A program made the translations under genes and the position numbers. From assembly GCF_014644555.1 (NCBI RefSeq), contig NZ_BMKX01000001.1, positions 830,640 through 894,639 of the forward strand: a stretch of 64,000 nucleotides of DNA. The letters run 5' to 3'. The notes under the pieces are model-generated. The model saw nothing but the letters and a program-made list of their open reading frames with translations, searched no databases and was not told where the DNA came from. Origin of the DNA: Glutamicibacter ardleyensis. GTDB lineage: Bacteria > Actinomycetota > Actinomycetes > Actinomycetales > Micrococcaceae. This document shows, in pieces, positions 34,732-44,651 of the stretch (its first letter is position 1; each line of letters opens with the position of its first letter).

Positions 34732-36012
34732 TTATTCTCCGAAGAACTCGCGGGATACCTTGGAGAGGTACCAAGGATCATCCACACCGCACATCTCGCG
34801 AGCCGAGTGCATCGATAACAACGCGACGCCGACATCCAACGTACGGATACCCAAACGGGTAGCGGTCAGCGGGCCGATGGTTGAACCACAAGGAACCTGG
34901 TTGTTCGAAACAAATTCTTGGTATGGAACCCCTGCGTTCTCGCACCAGTTCGCAAAAGCTGCAGCACCTACCGCGTCGGTTGCGTATCGTTGGTTCGCGT
35001 TGATCTTCAGCAACGGTCCGCCGTTGAGCTGTGGGCGGTTAGCCGGATCGTGACGTTCCGGATAGTTCGGGTGTACCGCGTGTCCAGCATCAGCCGAGAG
35101 GCATACGGAGGCGGCCATCGCACGAGCGTTGTCCTCCGTACTAGCACCGAAGGATGCCTGGATTCGTCCCAAGATCTCTTCCAAGAATGGTCCACTAGCA
35201 CCGGAGCGTGAAGCCGAACCGATTTCTTCGTGGTCAAAGGCCGCGAGCATCGCGATGCGCTGCCCCGATGGGGTGCGCGAATGATTAGTCAGGGCAATTA
35301 GCCCTGCGTGCACGCTGGTGAGGTTATCCAGCCGCGAGCTGGCAAAGAAGTCCTTGCCATGGCCGAAGACCTCTCCGCGTTGGGCCGGGGCAGTCAGCAC
35401 GTCGTAGCCTGCGACCTGCGTCGGATCAACACCAGCGGAGGCCGCCAAAATACCCAAAATGTCGGCATCAGCCAGATCACCGGCTCCGAAGATTGGGTTG
35501 GTGTGAGTCTGCTTGTCGAGGGTCAGGCCGTCGTTAACCTGACGATCAAGGTGAATAGCCAGTTGTGGAATACGCAGCAGCGGTTCGGTCTGAGCCAGGT
35601 GAACCGATCCGTCACGCAAGACCAGACGGCCTGCGAGCACTAGTTCTCGGTCTAACCAGGAGTTGAGCAGCGGTCCGCCGTATACCTCGACGCCTGCCTG
35701 CCACCAACCGTTAGATCCGGTTGTCGGCTTTGGCTTAAGTTTAAAGCCAGGTGAGTCGGTATGGGCTCCAAGAATGTGAAACCCACTGGTTGCTGTCGCG
35801 CCTTCGGGTTGCACCCAAGCGATGATCGCACCATCTCGCACAACATAGTAAGAGCCTGAGCTCAAATTCCATGCTGCGCTTTCATCCAAGGCGGTGAATC
35901 CCTCGGCGTCCAAGCGTTTGGCGGCGCTCGCCACCGCGTGGAAGCTGGAAGGGGAGGTCGCTACGTACTCGGCCAGGTCTGCAATGTGTGCCATTGCTGC
36001 GGCTTGTGCCAT
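34732..36012 (-). CDS. M18-family aminopeptidase
   Basis: A 426-residue cytoplasmic metallopeptidase of the aspartyl-aminopeptidase (M18) family that removes N-terminal, often acidic, residues. Metal and catalytic segments are visible: ILGAHTDSPGFKLKPKPT, the dimerisation/substrate domain, SSRLDNLTSVHAGLIAL, AFDHEEIGSASRSGASG with the bridging acidic residues, and the last His ligand in LLSMHSAREMCGVDD. Length is normal for the family. ATG at 36010-36012 with a weak GTGAG ahead. Confidence 0.93.
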   Translation of the reverse strand: MAQAAAMAHIADLAEYVATSPSSFHAVASAAKRLDAEGFTALDESAAWNLSSGSYYVVRDGAIIAWVQPEGATATSGFHILGAHTDSPGFKLKPKPTTGSNGWWQAGVEVYGGPLLNSWLDRELVLAGRLVLRDGSVHLAQTEPLLRIPQLAIHLDRQVNDGLTLDKQTHTNPIFGAGDLADADILGILAASAGVDPTQVAGYDVLTAPAQRGEVFGHGKDFFASSRLDNLTSVHAGLIALTNHSRTPSGQRIAMLAAFDHEEIGSASRSGASGPFLEEILGRIQASFGASTEDNARAMAASVCLSADAGHAVHPNYPERHDPANRPQLNGGPLLKINANQRYATDAVGAAAFANWCENAGVPYQEFVSNNQVPCGSTIGPLTATRLGIRTLDVGVALLSMHSAREMCGVDDPWYLSKVSREFFGE

Positions 36013-36226
36013 AACTGGGTGCTCACTTCTTTCATCAGGTTGCTGTGTCGGCCTGAACTGCCGAGCTTTTCCCAGCTTAGTATTTTTCGGCCTTTAAGGG
36101 GTGCAATCGTCTCCGCTTTGAACTTAAAATGTCTCATCAACGAAGCTTCTGAGTGTCGAGCTTGACGTAGTAGGACATTTACAAGCATGCTGACAGAAAG
36201 TAGCCAACTAGGAAACGAGTGAAATC

Positions 36227-36640
36227 ATGGCATCGACTCCTCACACACCAGACGAACTCCCGGTTGGACACGAAGCAACGTCAGATCCAGACGGTGCTAC
36301 CAGCGTCAAGCCAGTTACCGCACCGCTTGAGAAGCCAACTAAGTCCCAGACCCCGCCGCCCGAACCAGAGTCCAAGTTACCAGCGACCAAACTAGGTCGG
36401 ATCTGGACTGCGTCCGTTCTGGGACTTATTGTTCTGGTGCTGCTGATCATTTTTATTGCGCAGAACCAGGACCAGGTGACGCTGCGCTACTTTACCTATG
36501 AAGGTCAGGTAAATCTTGGTCTGGCCCTGTTTATCGCAGCGGTTGCCGGCGGCCTGTTGATCGCGGCAGTCGGTGCCGCCCGCGTGATTCAGTTACGCGC
36601 CACTGCACGAAAAGACCGCAAGGCACAGAAGCGTCGTTAA
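36227..36640 (+). CDS. LapA-domain (DUF1049) membrane protein
   Basis: A 137-residue protein with a Pro/Thr-rich cytoplasmic N-terminal half and a two-helix LapA/DUF1049 core: LGLIVLVLLIIFIAQNQDQVTLRYFTY, then LALFIAAVAGGLLIAAVG and a basic tail. The NQDQVTLRYF turn between helices is the family mark. In enterobacteria the family works in lipopolysaccharide assembly; the actinobacterial role is not known. AGGAAACGAG precedes the ATG. Confidence 0.85.
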   Translation: MASTPHTPDELPVGHEATSDPDGATSVKPVTAPLEKPTKSQTPPPEPESKLPATKLGRIWTASVLGLIVLVLLIIFIAQNQDQVTLRYFTYEGQVNLGLALFIAAVAGGLLIAAVGAARVIQLRATARKDRKAQKRR

Positions 36641-36646
36641 AGTATG

Positions 36647-36688
36647 AACGCTGCTGCCCGGACCCGATGAAGGCCGGTCAGCAGCGTT
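36647..36688. terminator. Bidirectional terminator
   Basis: Arms AACGCTGCTG and CAGCAGCGTT with a partly paired interior, followed by TTCTTGTTT on the plus strand. It lies between the DUF1049 gene and the response regulator gene. Confidence 0.75.
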
Positions 36689-36701
36689 TCTTGTTTAAAG
36701 T

Positions 36702-37403
36702 CTAGAAGTCCAGGCCCTGCGATGGGATGACCAGCCCGGTTTCGTAGGCATAAACCACTGCCTGCACTCGATCACGTAAGTGCAGCTTTGTCAGAATCCG
36801 GCGAACATGGGTTTTAACAGTTGCCTCGGAGAGGAAAAATCGGTGCGCAATTTCGGCATTTGATAGTCCTTCGGACAAGGCCCGCAGAACTTCCTGTTCG
36901 CGCGGAGTCAGGTCATCAAGCAGTGGATCGCGTTCCGGGGGGTCGGCAGTCTTTGCGGGATGTCCCTTGGCACCGTGGCGCACATAGGTTTCCAACAGTC
37001 GGGCTGTCACGCGCGGTGCTACCACCGCGTCACCCGAGGCTACTAGGCGCACCGCGGAGACAAGTTCTTCGGGTGCAACATCTTTGAGTAGGAAGGCACT
37101 GGCACCTGCCTGCAATCCAGAAAAGGCGTACTCGTCTAGGTCAAAGGTCGTCAGGATGATGATCTTCGTATCCGGGTACTGTTTAGCGATCCGTTCGGTC
37201 GCCTCCAGCCCATCCATTTTTGGCATGCGCACGTCCATGAGCACGACGTCTGGAGCCAAGGCCGCGGTCTGCGTGAGTGCTTCTAACCCATCGGCGGCCT
37301 CACCCACGATGTGCATATCGTTTTCGCCCTCAAGAATTAGTCGGAAGCCCATGCGTAGCAGTGGCTGGTCATCAACCAGCAACACCTTGATAATTTCTTC
37401 CAT
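36702..37403 (-). CDS. NarL/LuxR-type response regulator
   Basis: A 233-residue two-component regulator. Receiver domain with the acidic pair DD at residues 11-12 (VLLVDDQPLLRMG), phosphoacceptor Asp57 (VVLMDVRMPKMDG) and conserved Lys (FLLKDVAPEE). The C-terminal LuxR/GerE HTH is LTPREQEVLRALSEGLSNAE and LSEATVKTHVRRILTKLHL. Its ATG overlaps the end region of the kinase gene, whose last codons supply AAGGAG, so the two are translationally coupled. It probably controls the ABC-2 transporter in the same operon. Confidence 0.95.
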   Translation of the reverse strand: MEEIIKVLLVDDQPLLRMGFRLILEGENDMHIVGEAADGLEALTQTAALAPDVVLMDVRMPKMDGLEATERIAKQYPDTKIIILTTFDLDEYAFSGLQAGASAFLLKDVAPEELVSAVRLVASGDAVVAPRVTARLLETYVRHGAKGHPAKTADPPERDPLLDDLTPREQEVLRALSEGLSNAEIAHRFFLSEATVKTHVRRILTKLHLRDRVQAVVYAYETGLVIPSQGLDF

Positions 37404-37406
37404 GAG

Positions 37407-38696
37407 CTACTCCTTGATGGCTAAATGTTCGTTGGAATGTTCTGGCATTTGCAGGGTAGCTTTCACGATCCAGCCACCTTGGGCCACTGGGCCGGCGTTC
37501 ACCGTTCCGCCAAAGAGGGCAACCCGTTCACGCATGCCACGTAGTCCTTGGCCGGTGCCCACGCTCGGTACCCTGGTTGCGTCACCGTCATCGATAATTT
37601 CGATTCGCACCTGGCTGGAACAACGTTCCATACGCACCTGCACATCGCTGACATTGTGAGCGTAGCGCAATGAATTAGTCAGAGATTCTTGGATGATGCG
37701 GAAGACCGTCAACTGAAAAGTTGTATCTTCTGGAAGCGGCTCACCGGTATACGTAAAGGTCAGTGGCAAACCTGCCACACGGAATCCCTCGAGCATCTGA
37801 TCCAAGCTACCGCCGGTAGGTTTCAGTTCAAGTTCTTCGGTTTCGCTTTGCCGTAGTACCCCGAGCATACGTCGCATATCAGACAGGGCCGCACGTCCGG
37901 TCCCCGATAGTTCCTTGAGTACCTGTTCGGAACGTTCTTGGTCGCGTCGTCCCACCACACGGGCACCCTCAGACAAAGCGATCATCACCGACAGTGAGTG
38001 AGCCACCACGTCATGCATTTCGCGGGCAATACGGTTTCGTTCTTGGACCTGGGCGAGCCGTGAAACTTGGGAGGCCCAGTGATTCAATTCGGCCTCATGG
38101 ATGCGAGCGTTACGAATATTTGTGCCGATGGCCGCAGCAGCAGCATAAATACCGATCAGGAAGCCACCGGTAATACCGATGAGGATCCCGGAGGCCGCCG
38201 CGTCATCAATATTCTCCGCGTCCGATTCCACCGTCAGATCGGTCAGGTCCGGGTAGCCCATCAGCACCATCATTAACAGTTGGAAACAACCTGCAAGCAA
38301 GGCAATGGGAATCGCCCGCCGTCCAGAATAACTGGTGCCCACCGAATACAGGACGATGGCCATTCCCACGCCACCCATACCGCCGCTTTGGCCGGCAAGT
38401 AATATGCCAACAAACTCAAGGACGAAGATGACGCATAACACCGTCAGTGGAGCCTTGCGCCGCCACAACAGTGCCAGACCAATAGCTACGGTCAGTAACA
38501 AATACAAGGCCGGTGGCACATTAGGCAGGTAGGCCATCATGACGGTGTTGGGCAACGCCAGGAAAAAGTAAATGACTACGGTCCCCACAACGACCACACG
38601 CGGATGGGTACGCAGGTATCTACGTACCCGACCCATCCGCTTGGCCGCCAGCTCGTCGAAGGAGACTACCGGCTCCTGCAGCGATGTTTGGCTCAT
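37407..38696 (-). CDS. Histidine kinase (DesK/NarX-type HisKA_3)
   Basis: A 429-residue membrane kinase: about six membrane segments in residues 30-190, then the dimerisation helix ERNRIAREMHDVVAHSLSVM with the phospho-accepting His228, and the ATPase lid with RIIQESLTNSLRYA (N box), EIIDDGDA (G1 box) and GTGQGLRGMRERVALFGG (G2). This is the LiaS/DesK class that often senses envelope stress. Third gene in the operon ATPase-permease-kinase-regulator on the minus strand. Confidence 0.94.
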   Translation of the reverse strand: MSQTSLQEPVVSFDELAAKRMGRVRRYLRTHPRVVVVGTVVIYFFLALPNTVMMAYLPNVPPALYLLLTVAIGLALLWRRKAPLTVLCVIFVLEFVGILLAGQSGGMGGVGMAIVLYSVGTSYSGRRAIPIALLAGCFQLLMMVLMGYPDLTDLTVESDAENIDDAAASGILIGITGGFLIGIYAAAAAIGTNIRNARIHEAELNHWASQVSRLAQVQERNRIAREMHDVVAHSLSVMIALSEGARVVGRRDQERSEQVLKELSGTGRAALSDMRRMLGVLRQSETEELELKPTGGSLDQMLEGFRVAGLPLTFTYTGEPLPEDTTFQLTVFRIIQESLTNSLRYAHNVSDVQVRMERCSSQVRIEIIDDGDATRVPSVGTGQGLRGMRERVALFGGTVNAGPVAQGGWIVKATLQMPEHSNEHLAIKE

Positions 38697-38732
38697 ATCA
38701 TCCAGTCTAGTTTGATCCGGTGTTTCAATTTT

Positions 38733-39563
38733 TTAGATGTCGCGGGCCTTAAGCAACCAGGCACCTAAGATCAGCGGGATCAGCGTCCAACCGGCTACGC
38801 CAACTAGCTGTTGCCACAGTTCAAGATCGCTTGGATAGGACTGCGGCAAAGCCAGTGACATGCCCAGCTGGTCCGGGAGGAACTGGACAACATTTTGCAC
38901 CCAGTCTGCCAGCATAGTCAGCAGTCCGGTGACGATTGGAAGTACGAAGAACAGGGCCACCAAAGAGGTGATGCCGCCTGCGGAGTTACGCAGGATTGCT
39001 CCCAGCGCCAAACCAATCAGGGCTGCCATGACTACCGCGAGCGCACCGTACCAAAGCACGTTTTGGAAGTGACTTGCGAAGAAGTCCAACTTCATGTTGT
39101 AGTTCTTTGCTAGCGGCAAGCAGACCAGATAGGTCAGCACACTACTAATCAGTTGGACGAGCGCACTGAGGATGGTGATGAGTAATGCTTTGGCTCCCAG
39201 CACACGCAGTCGTTGTGGGCTTGCCAGGAAGGTACTGACAGCCGAGCCGGTGGTGAATTCGCCGCTCATCAGCAGCACACCGAGAACACCGAGGATTAGC
39301 TGCGAGAAGGCTAGGCCTGAGCCCAGCAGTTCCGCAGTAAATTCGGGGCTCGTCATATCCGGCACCCCGGCCATCGGTGGGGCTTCGCTGGCGAAAGAAC
39401 CAACGCCCCAGACACCCAGCACGGCAATACCCATATTGAGTACAACCGCCACTAGGATCAGGACACGGGTGGAATTCAGCGAAAAGAATCGAATCGATTC
39501 CGAACGCAGCACGCCACCAAAGGTGACTTTGCCAGTGCTTGGGGTTGCGAGGTGAGTGCTCAT
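38733..39563 (-). CDS. ABC-2-type transporter permease
   Basis: A 276-residue permease with six helices and no solute-binding domain. It begins with a cytoplasmic segment leading to FFSLNSTRVLILVAVVLNMG, shows MSGEFTTGSAVSTFLASPQRL, the typical coupling region of ABC-2 exporters, and ends in GWTLIPLILGAWLLKARDI. Its ATG overlaps the stop of the ATPase gene by one base (TAATG), a sign of translational coupling. With the ATPase it should form an exporter for lipids or antibiotics. Confidence 0.9.
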   Translation of the reverse strand: MSTHLATPSTGKVTFGGVLRSESIRFFSLNSTRVLILVAVVLNMGIAVLGVWGVGSFASEAPPMAGVPDMTSPEFTAELLGSGLAFSQLILGVLGVLLMSGEFTTGSAVSTFLASPQRLRVLGAKALLITILSALVQLISSVLTYLVCLPLAKNYNMKLDFFASHFQNVLWYGALAVVMAALIGLALGAILRNSAGGITSLVALFFVLPIVTGLLTMLADWVQNVVQFLPDQLGMSLALPQSYPSDLELWQQLVGVAGWTLIPLILGAWLLKARDI

Positions 39564-40495
39564 TAGTGGGTGCCTCCGGCGACTGCGTCGTGCTGAACTT
39601 GGGACTTGTATTCGACCTCGTCGCGGGTCAATTCCATGTAAGCGTCTTCGAGCGTGCGCTGCAGTGGTCGGAGCTCACTGAGCACGATTCCGTTTTCCAA
39701 AGCCCGGCGTCCAATCGATTCCGAGTCCGGACCAGCCACACGCAAGGTGGTGGAATCCAGTCGGGTTAATTGCACACCATCGGCTGCGAGAACCGTCATC
39801 AACGGATCCAGATTCGACGAGCGCACAATGGTCTGACGCAATCCGTCATCAATAAATTCACTGATCGGCGCATCGGCAAGGATCCGCCCACGACCAATAA
39901 CAATCAGGTGATCGGCGGTCTGCGCCATCTCGCTCATCAGGTGCGAGGAGATGAAAACCGTTTTCCCCTCGGCTGCCTGCTGGCGAGCCAGGTTACGCAC
40001 CCAGGCGACACCCTCGGGATCCAGTCCGTTGACCGGTTCATCAAGGATTAACACCTGTGGGTCCCCGAGCAACGCCGAGGCAATGCCCAGACGTTGACCC
40101 ATACCCAGTGAGAAGCCGCCGACCTTCTTCCGGTTCAACTGGCTCAAACCGGTCAGTTCCAACGCCTCGTCCACACGAGATCTCGAGATACCCCCGGTGG
40201 CTGCCATAGCCCGCAAGTGGGTGCGGGCGGTAAGCGACTTGTGCACCGATTTCGCTTCGAGCAAGGCCCCCACCTCGGTCAATGGATGCTTTGATGAGCG
40301 AAAATTATTGCCGTTGACTGCGACCTGCCCGGCGGTTGGCTTGGCCAACCCTACGATCATGCGCATGGTGGTCGATTTGCCGGCGCCGTTAGGGCCGAGG
40401 AATCCGGTCACCATTCCCGGCTGGACCGTGAACGAAACGTTGTCGACTACGGTTTTTGCACCGTATTTCTTGGTTAGCTGCTGTGCCTGAATCAT
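39563..40495 (-). CDS. ABC transporter ATP-binding protein
   Basis: A 310-residue exporter ATPase of the CcmA/BcrA type. Walker A GPNGAGKS (residues 34-41), signature FSLGMGQRLGIASALLG, Walker B VLILDEPVNGLD and H-loop SSHLMSE are intact; a C-terminal extension (about residues 220-310) follows. Start at ATG 40493-40495; the longer reading upstream has no family similarity. First gene of the four-gene operon with permease, kinase and response regulator. Confidence 0.94.
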   Translation of the reverse strand: MIQAQQLTKKYGAKTVVDNVSFTVQPGMVTGFLGPNGAGKSTTMRMIVGLAKPTAGQVAVNGNNFRSSKHPLTEVGALLEAKSVHKSLTARTHLRAMAATGGISRSRVDEALELTGLSQLNRKKVGGFSLGMGQRLGIASALLGDPQVLILDEPVNGLDPEGVAWVRNLARQQAAEGKTVFISSHLMSEMAQTADHLIVIGRGRILADAPISEFIDDGLRQTIVRSSNLDPLMTVLAADGVQLTRLDSTTLRVAGPDSESIGRRALENGIVLSELRPLQRTLEDAYMELTRDEVEYKSQVQHDAVAGGTH

Positions 40496-40625
40496 ATGTC
40501 CAGCATAAAAAACTTGGTCAGCAAAAACACCGACCCGAGTGCTGATCTTGACCCTCACTCCAAAGGTGGAGCCAACCGTGCTGAGGCGCCAACAAGTGCA
40601 CCTATAGGCGCACAAGTCGTGGACT

Positions 40626-41660
40626 TTAGACCCACAGCGCAGCGTTAGTCAGAACCATTAAACCCGCGACTATCACGGCAGCAAAGGGTAAAGCGAGCAG
40701 CGCAACCAGCACTCGGTGGTCGCGCATGATGGCAACAAATTCACGCAAGAACGCGCTGGGCCGGTAATACGCGGCGGTTTTGCCGCCGAACGCTCGCGCG
40801 TCCAACCCCAGACTACGTGCTGCAAGCCCTGCGCGTAGCGCATGGTAATCACTGGTCACCACCCATAATTGTCCGTCCGGCCTATGGGTTCGCACCAGAG
40901 TGTCAGAGAACTTCAAATTCTCTATGGTGTCTTTAGCCCGGTCTTCAATCAACAGCTGTTCCTCAGCTATCCCCTGCTCGCTCAGGTAGCGGCTCATGCT
41001 GACGCCTTCGGGCTCCAGCTCGTCGGTGCCCTGCCCACCGGTGGGAACTATGAGCGGTTTAGGTTCTGTCGCCGCGCGGTATAACTGCAGGCCACGATCG
41101 AGTCGACCGCGCAATAGCGGGGTAACTTTTCCATCAATGGTGCGTGCACCGAGCACCACCACCGCGGCAGGCTGACCCATCGAAGGAAACTTTCCGTGCA
41201 CCCAGGCGTAGAGCAGCAACATCGCAAAAAGGCTGGCGGTAAAAGCGGAGGACATGAACAACACAAAGGCTACGGTGTAGGACCACCAGGTATTCAGTGC
41301 CACCAGCAGTATGGCCACCACCGGCAGCACAAGAACCGCGACCCCGGAAGCAAAGGAAAGTAGGTTGGAGACGCGGGAGCCTTCCCGGCGCCACATCACC
41401 ACCCCGTTATAGATCAGCGCACCGGCAAAGATCAGGTAAATCAGCGGAGCCAGGGCGAAGACCAACACAAATACCAGTCCAAGACCTGGCACTAGGTCAG
41501 TCACTAGATCAGCTAAGAAGGCGATGCTCAACAGAACTAAGGGGAAAAGTAGCACCGCATTGCCTAAACGGCGTGGATCCTTGCGATAAGAATGCACGAA
41601 GAACAACCAGAAACCCACAAGTACTAGGCCGGGAAGCCAACCGGAGTAAAGAGAATTCAT
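40626..41660 (-). CDS. YdcF/SanA-like (DUF218) membrane protein
   Basis: About 344 residues: five to six N-terminal membrane helices and then a DUF218 domain (VVLGARTIDGKVTPLLRGRL, GRLDRGLQLYR, VPTGGQGTDELEPEG, LLIEDRAKDTIENLKFS, WVVTSDYHALRAGL), with a final helix. E. coli relatives (ElyC, SanA) affect envelope integrity. Start at ATG 41658-41660 with AAGGA 7 bases ahead; a longer reading would overlap the next gene. Confidence 0.87.
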   Translation of the reverse strand: MNSLYSGWLPGLVLVGFWLFFVHSYRKDPRRLGNAVLLFPLVLLSIAFLADLVTDLVPGLGLVFVLVFALAPLIYLIFAGALIYNGVVMWRREGSRVSNLLSFASGVAVLVLPVVAILLVALNTWWSYTVAFVLFMSSAFTASLFAMLLLYAWVHGKFPSMGQPAAVVVLGARTIDGKVTPLLRGRLDRGLQLYRAATEPKPLIVPTGGQGTDELEPEGVSMSRYLSEQGIAEEQLLIEDRAKDTIENLKFSDTLVRTHRPDGQLWVVTSDYHALRAGLAARSLGLDARAFGGKTAAYYRPSAFLREFVAIMRDHRVLVALLALPFAAVIVAGLMVLTNAALWV

Positions 41661-41677
41661 CTGCCAGTCCTTAAAGC

Positions 41678-43096
41678 TTAGGAAGAAATCGAATATTCGC
41701 GTCGCAGCATCGCCTTGGCCCCAAGATAACCAGCCATCCCATGCACCGACGGTCCCGGAGGGGTCGCCGCGGAAACTAAATACAGGCCCTTGGATTGCAA
41801 ATACCACGGCTCCGCAGACAATCTCGGACGCATCACGCTTCCGAGGAGGTCCATAGTTCCTCCCGAAAGATCTCCCCCGACCAGAGCAGCATTTTGCTGT
41901 TCTAGTCCGCTGGCAGGAACTACATGACTTTCTTTAATGAGGTCGCTGAAACCTGGAGCCGCAGCTTCGATTTGAGCGGTGATCTGCCGACTCATGTCTG
42001 CTGTTGATCCCAGCGGGACATGACAGTAAGCCCAAATAACCTGTTCTCCGGCCGGTGCGCGCGAATCATCAAAAAGCGATGGTTGGGCGACAATCAGATA
42101 CGGATGCTCGCTGGTGCGGCGGTTCGCTGCGCGTTCGGCCCGGCCCACTTGTGCTGCGGTACCGCCCAGATGCACGGTGCTTGTCTGGCTCAACACCGGA
42201 TCTTTCCAAGGGATCGGTTCGTTGAGCACAAAATGTACCAAACAGCTGCCCGGCGAGCGCCGGGTTTTTGCCAACTTTTTGGCCAGTTTGTCAGGAATTT
42301 TTCCGCTAGTTAGTTTAGCGCCATCCTCTGCGGAGGTATCAAGCAGGATTGTTTTTGCCTGGAGTTCGGCAACATGCGACACCTTATGTCCGGTATGAAT
42401 GGTGCCCCCGTGGCTGATGACTTCGGCGGCAAGTGCATCGGCAATAGCCTGTGAGCCGCCACGCGGTACGGCCCATCCTTGCCCGTGCGCTGCTGCTGCA
42501 AGAAAGAGTCCAGCCCCGGCGTTGGCCGGGCCACGCGCTCCGCCGGCCACATGGGCGGCACATCCCGCGTAAAGCGCTGCGGCACGCGGGTACCTGGCTG
42601 AAAATATGTCTTTCAACGCCATGCCACCTAGCGTGGAGGCACTAAAGAGGCCTAAGGTCAGTGGGTGGGCTGGCATCTTGAGCAGCGGGTTAAGCAAGGT
42701 ATCGCTCAGCGCTTCGATACGTTGCACCAGGGGTCTAAGCAGCCGGGTGTAAGCCTGCCCGTCGCCTGCACCAAGTTCGGCTCCGGTGCGTTCTAAGTCG
42801 CGCCATGCGTAGGCGGTCCGTTCGTCTAGAACATGAGCAAAGGACAGTTCCGGGACGATAAAGTCGACCCGTTGGTGCACGTTGAGCTCGTGCATCGCGG
42901 TGGAAAGCATGGCCATGGGGTGCACGGCGCTGCCTAGATCAAACTTTGCGCTCGAGCCCTCTAACGGTTGTGTGCGCGCGGCGCCGCCGATAGTCTCGTT
43001 GGCTTCGTAGACATCGACACTTAGCCCGGCTCGAGCGGCTACCGCAGCCGCCGCGAGTCCATTAGGTCCAGCCCCTACTACCGCTACCGACGTCAT
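41678..43096 (-). CDS. Phytoene desaturase-like FAD oxidoreductase
   Basis: A 472-residue flavoprotein. The N-terminal dinucleotide fold is VAVVGAGPNGLAAAAVAARAG with the second GG motif ANETIGGAARTQ, and the C-terminal FAD contact is GPSVHGMAGYLGAKAML. This is the phytoene dehydrogenase/NAD(P)-FAD amine oxidase-like group (COG1233); no carotenoid genes are nearby, so a desaturase role is not assumed. Overlaps the upstream glycosyltransferase gene by 4 bases (coupling). Confidence 0.88.
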   Translation of the reverse strand: MTSVAVVGAGPNGLAAAAVAARAGLSVDVYEANETIGGAARTQPLEGSSAKFDLGSAVHPMAMLSTAMHELNVHQRVDFIVPELSFAHVLDERTAYAWRDLERTGAELGAGDGQAYTRLLRPLVQRIEALSDTLLNPLLKMPAHPLTLGLFSASTLGGMALKDIFSARYPRAAALYAGCAAHVAGGARGPANAGAGLFLAAAAHGQGWAVPRGGSQAIADALAAEVISHGGTIHTGHKVSHVAELQAKTILLDTSAEDGAKLTSGKIPDKLAKKLAKTRRSPGSCLVHFVLNEPIPWKDPVLSQTSTVHLGGTAAQVGRAERAANRRTSEHPYLIVAQPSLFDDSRAPAGEQVIWAYCHVPLGSTADMSRQITAQIEAAAPGFSDLIKESHVVPASGLEQQNAALVGGDLSGGTMDLLGSVMRPRLSAEPWYLQSKGLYLVSAATPPGPSVHGMAGYLGAKAMLRREYSISS

Positions 43097-44547
43097 ACTT
43101 TTTGTCCCTCTGGTTTTTCTGCACCCTTACCAAGACCGCGCAGGGTGAATACGTCTTTGGCTCCGGCAAATGGACCTGCCAATGGATCTTCTTGTCCCAC
43201 GGCACGTATCGGGTCACGCCGCGGATCAAGGATCGAACGAACCACTTGGAACATCACGTAGGCCAGCATCATCATATGTGCGAGCACTAAGAGAACATAG
43301 CCGATTTCCGGGAAGACCTTATGTGGATCTTTATCTGCGGAGAACGAGTCAAGATAGTTCCAGAGTCCGTAGAAGTGCGCCACTTCGACCATCATCCAGA
43401 CCACAAATAATCGCCAACGCGGCAACGCCAACGCGAACAACGGGATCAGCCAAACAATGAACTGTGGGGAGTACACCTTATTGACCATGACAAAGGAGGC
43501 AATGATCAAAAACGCCAGTGACCCCAGACGTGGGGTGCGTTTAGCCATCAGGCCTAGAACCGCAACGCCAATGCAGCACAGGAAGAAGAGGATCAGCCCG
43601 TAGCGCGAGATTTGTTCGGCTTCGAAGGTGCCCATGGAGTCGGTTTTTGCTGCGATGGCGTTCCATGCATGCCAGAAACTTGAGAGCCCCGCACCGCGTT
43701 CGGAGGAGAAAGTGAAGAAGTGTTTAAAGGAGTCCGGGTAAGCCAGGGCGTAGGGCAGATTGACCAGCACCCACGTTGCGGCGGCGACTGCACCGGTTGT
43801 CCAGAAGACTTTGAACTTTCCGGTTCGGATGGCGATGACCAGGATCGCCCCAAGAACAAAGAATGGGTAGATCTTCATCGCCGCGCCCAACCCGATGAGC
43901 ACGCCGGCGAGCACCGTATGTCCGCGTGCGAAGGCCAGCATGCCCATAGCAAGTAGGGCCACCGCCCACATATCCCAGTTGATGCTGGCAGTGAGGATGA
44001 TGCCCGGCGCGATGGCCACGATGGCCGCATCCCAGGGGCGACGTCCGCCCATGCGCAACGTACACACCACGGTGATGACCCAGAGGATCGCCACGATCGC
44101 CAGGTTCATATCAAAGTAGAGCAGTGACCGGTTCTCTAGCCCCTGTGGAACCAGTGCCGCCACCGCCGAGGCCACGGCGCTCATCAGCACCGGGTATTCA
44201 AATTCTGCCCCGCTGCTAAAAGGTACCCAGGGGTTGTCGGCAAAACCGCGCGCACCGAACAACGGCACCCAGTCGGAGTAGCAAGCATAAACATAGGGGT
44301 TTGAACCGCCCCAGCCGTTGACGCGGCAGGGGTTCTTCGCCAAGAGCATGAGTAGCGCTCCGAGAGTGGTCAGCAAGATCATCACGCGTTCTACACTGAA
44401 GAATCCCGGACTGACTCGTCCCGGATCACTGTGACGACCCAAGGGGCCACCAATCAGCGCGGTGAATTGACGCAAGAATCCATCCGCCCTCGAGGGGACG
44501 GTAATGCGCAACGGACCGCGTTGGCTCGGTTTCTTCGGGGCACTCAT
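43093..44547 (-). CDS. GT87/DUF2029-like membrane glycosyltransferase
   Basis: About 484 residues with some ten to twelve helices. The luminal loop after the first helix ends near NPYVYACYSDWVPLF and the acidic EFEYPVL, and the second half has NWDMWAVALLAMG and GLGAAMKIYPFFVLGAILV, typical of GT-C polyprenyl-phosphate-mannose/arabinose-type transferases of actinobacteria. The exact sugar is unknown. Start at ATG 44545-44547 with GGAGG just ahead. Forms a coupled pair with the flavoprotein gene. Confidence 0.83.
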   Translation of the reverse strand: MSAPKKPSQRGPLRITVPSRADGFLRQFTALIGGPLGRHSDPGRVSPGFFSVERVMILLTTLGALLMLLAKNPCRVNGWGGSNPYVYACYSDWVPLFGARGFADNPWVPFSSGAEFEYPVLMSAVASAVAALVPQGLENRSLLYFDMNLAIVAILWVITVVCTLRMGGRRPWDAAIVAIAPGIILTASINWDMWAVALLAMGMLAFARGHTVLAGVLIGLGAAMKIYPFFVLGAILVIAIRTGKFKVFWTTGAVAAATWVLVNLPYALAYPDSFKHFFTFSSERGAGLSSFWHAWNAIAAKTDSMGTFEAEQISRYGLILFFLCCIGVAVLGLMAKRTPRLGSLAFLIIASFVMVNKVYSPQFIVWLIPLFALALPRWRLFVVWMMVEVAHFYGLWNYLDSFSADKDPHKVFPEIGYVLLVLAHMMMLAYVMFQVVRSILDPRRDPIRAVGQEDPLAGPFAGAKDVFTLRGLGKGAEKPEGQKV

Positions 44548-44651
44548 GACCTCCAGCCTAGTTTGCCCGGGCACCGCACTGCATCATTTAGTCCGCTAGT
44601 TCGGTTATTCTCGTCCTTTCGCCACCGGGCGGTACATGGCAGGATGCAACT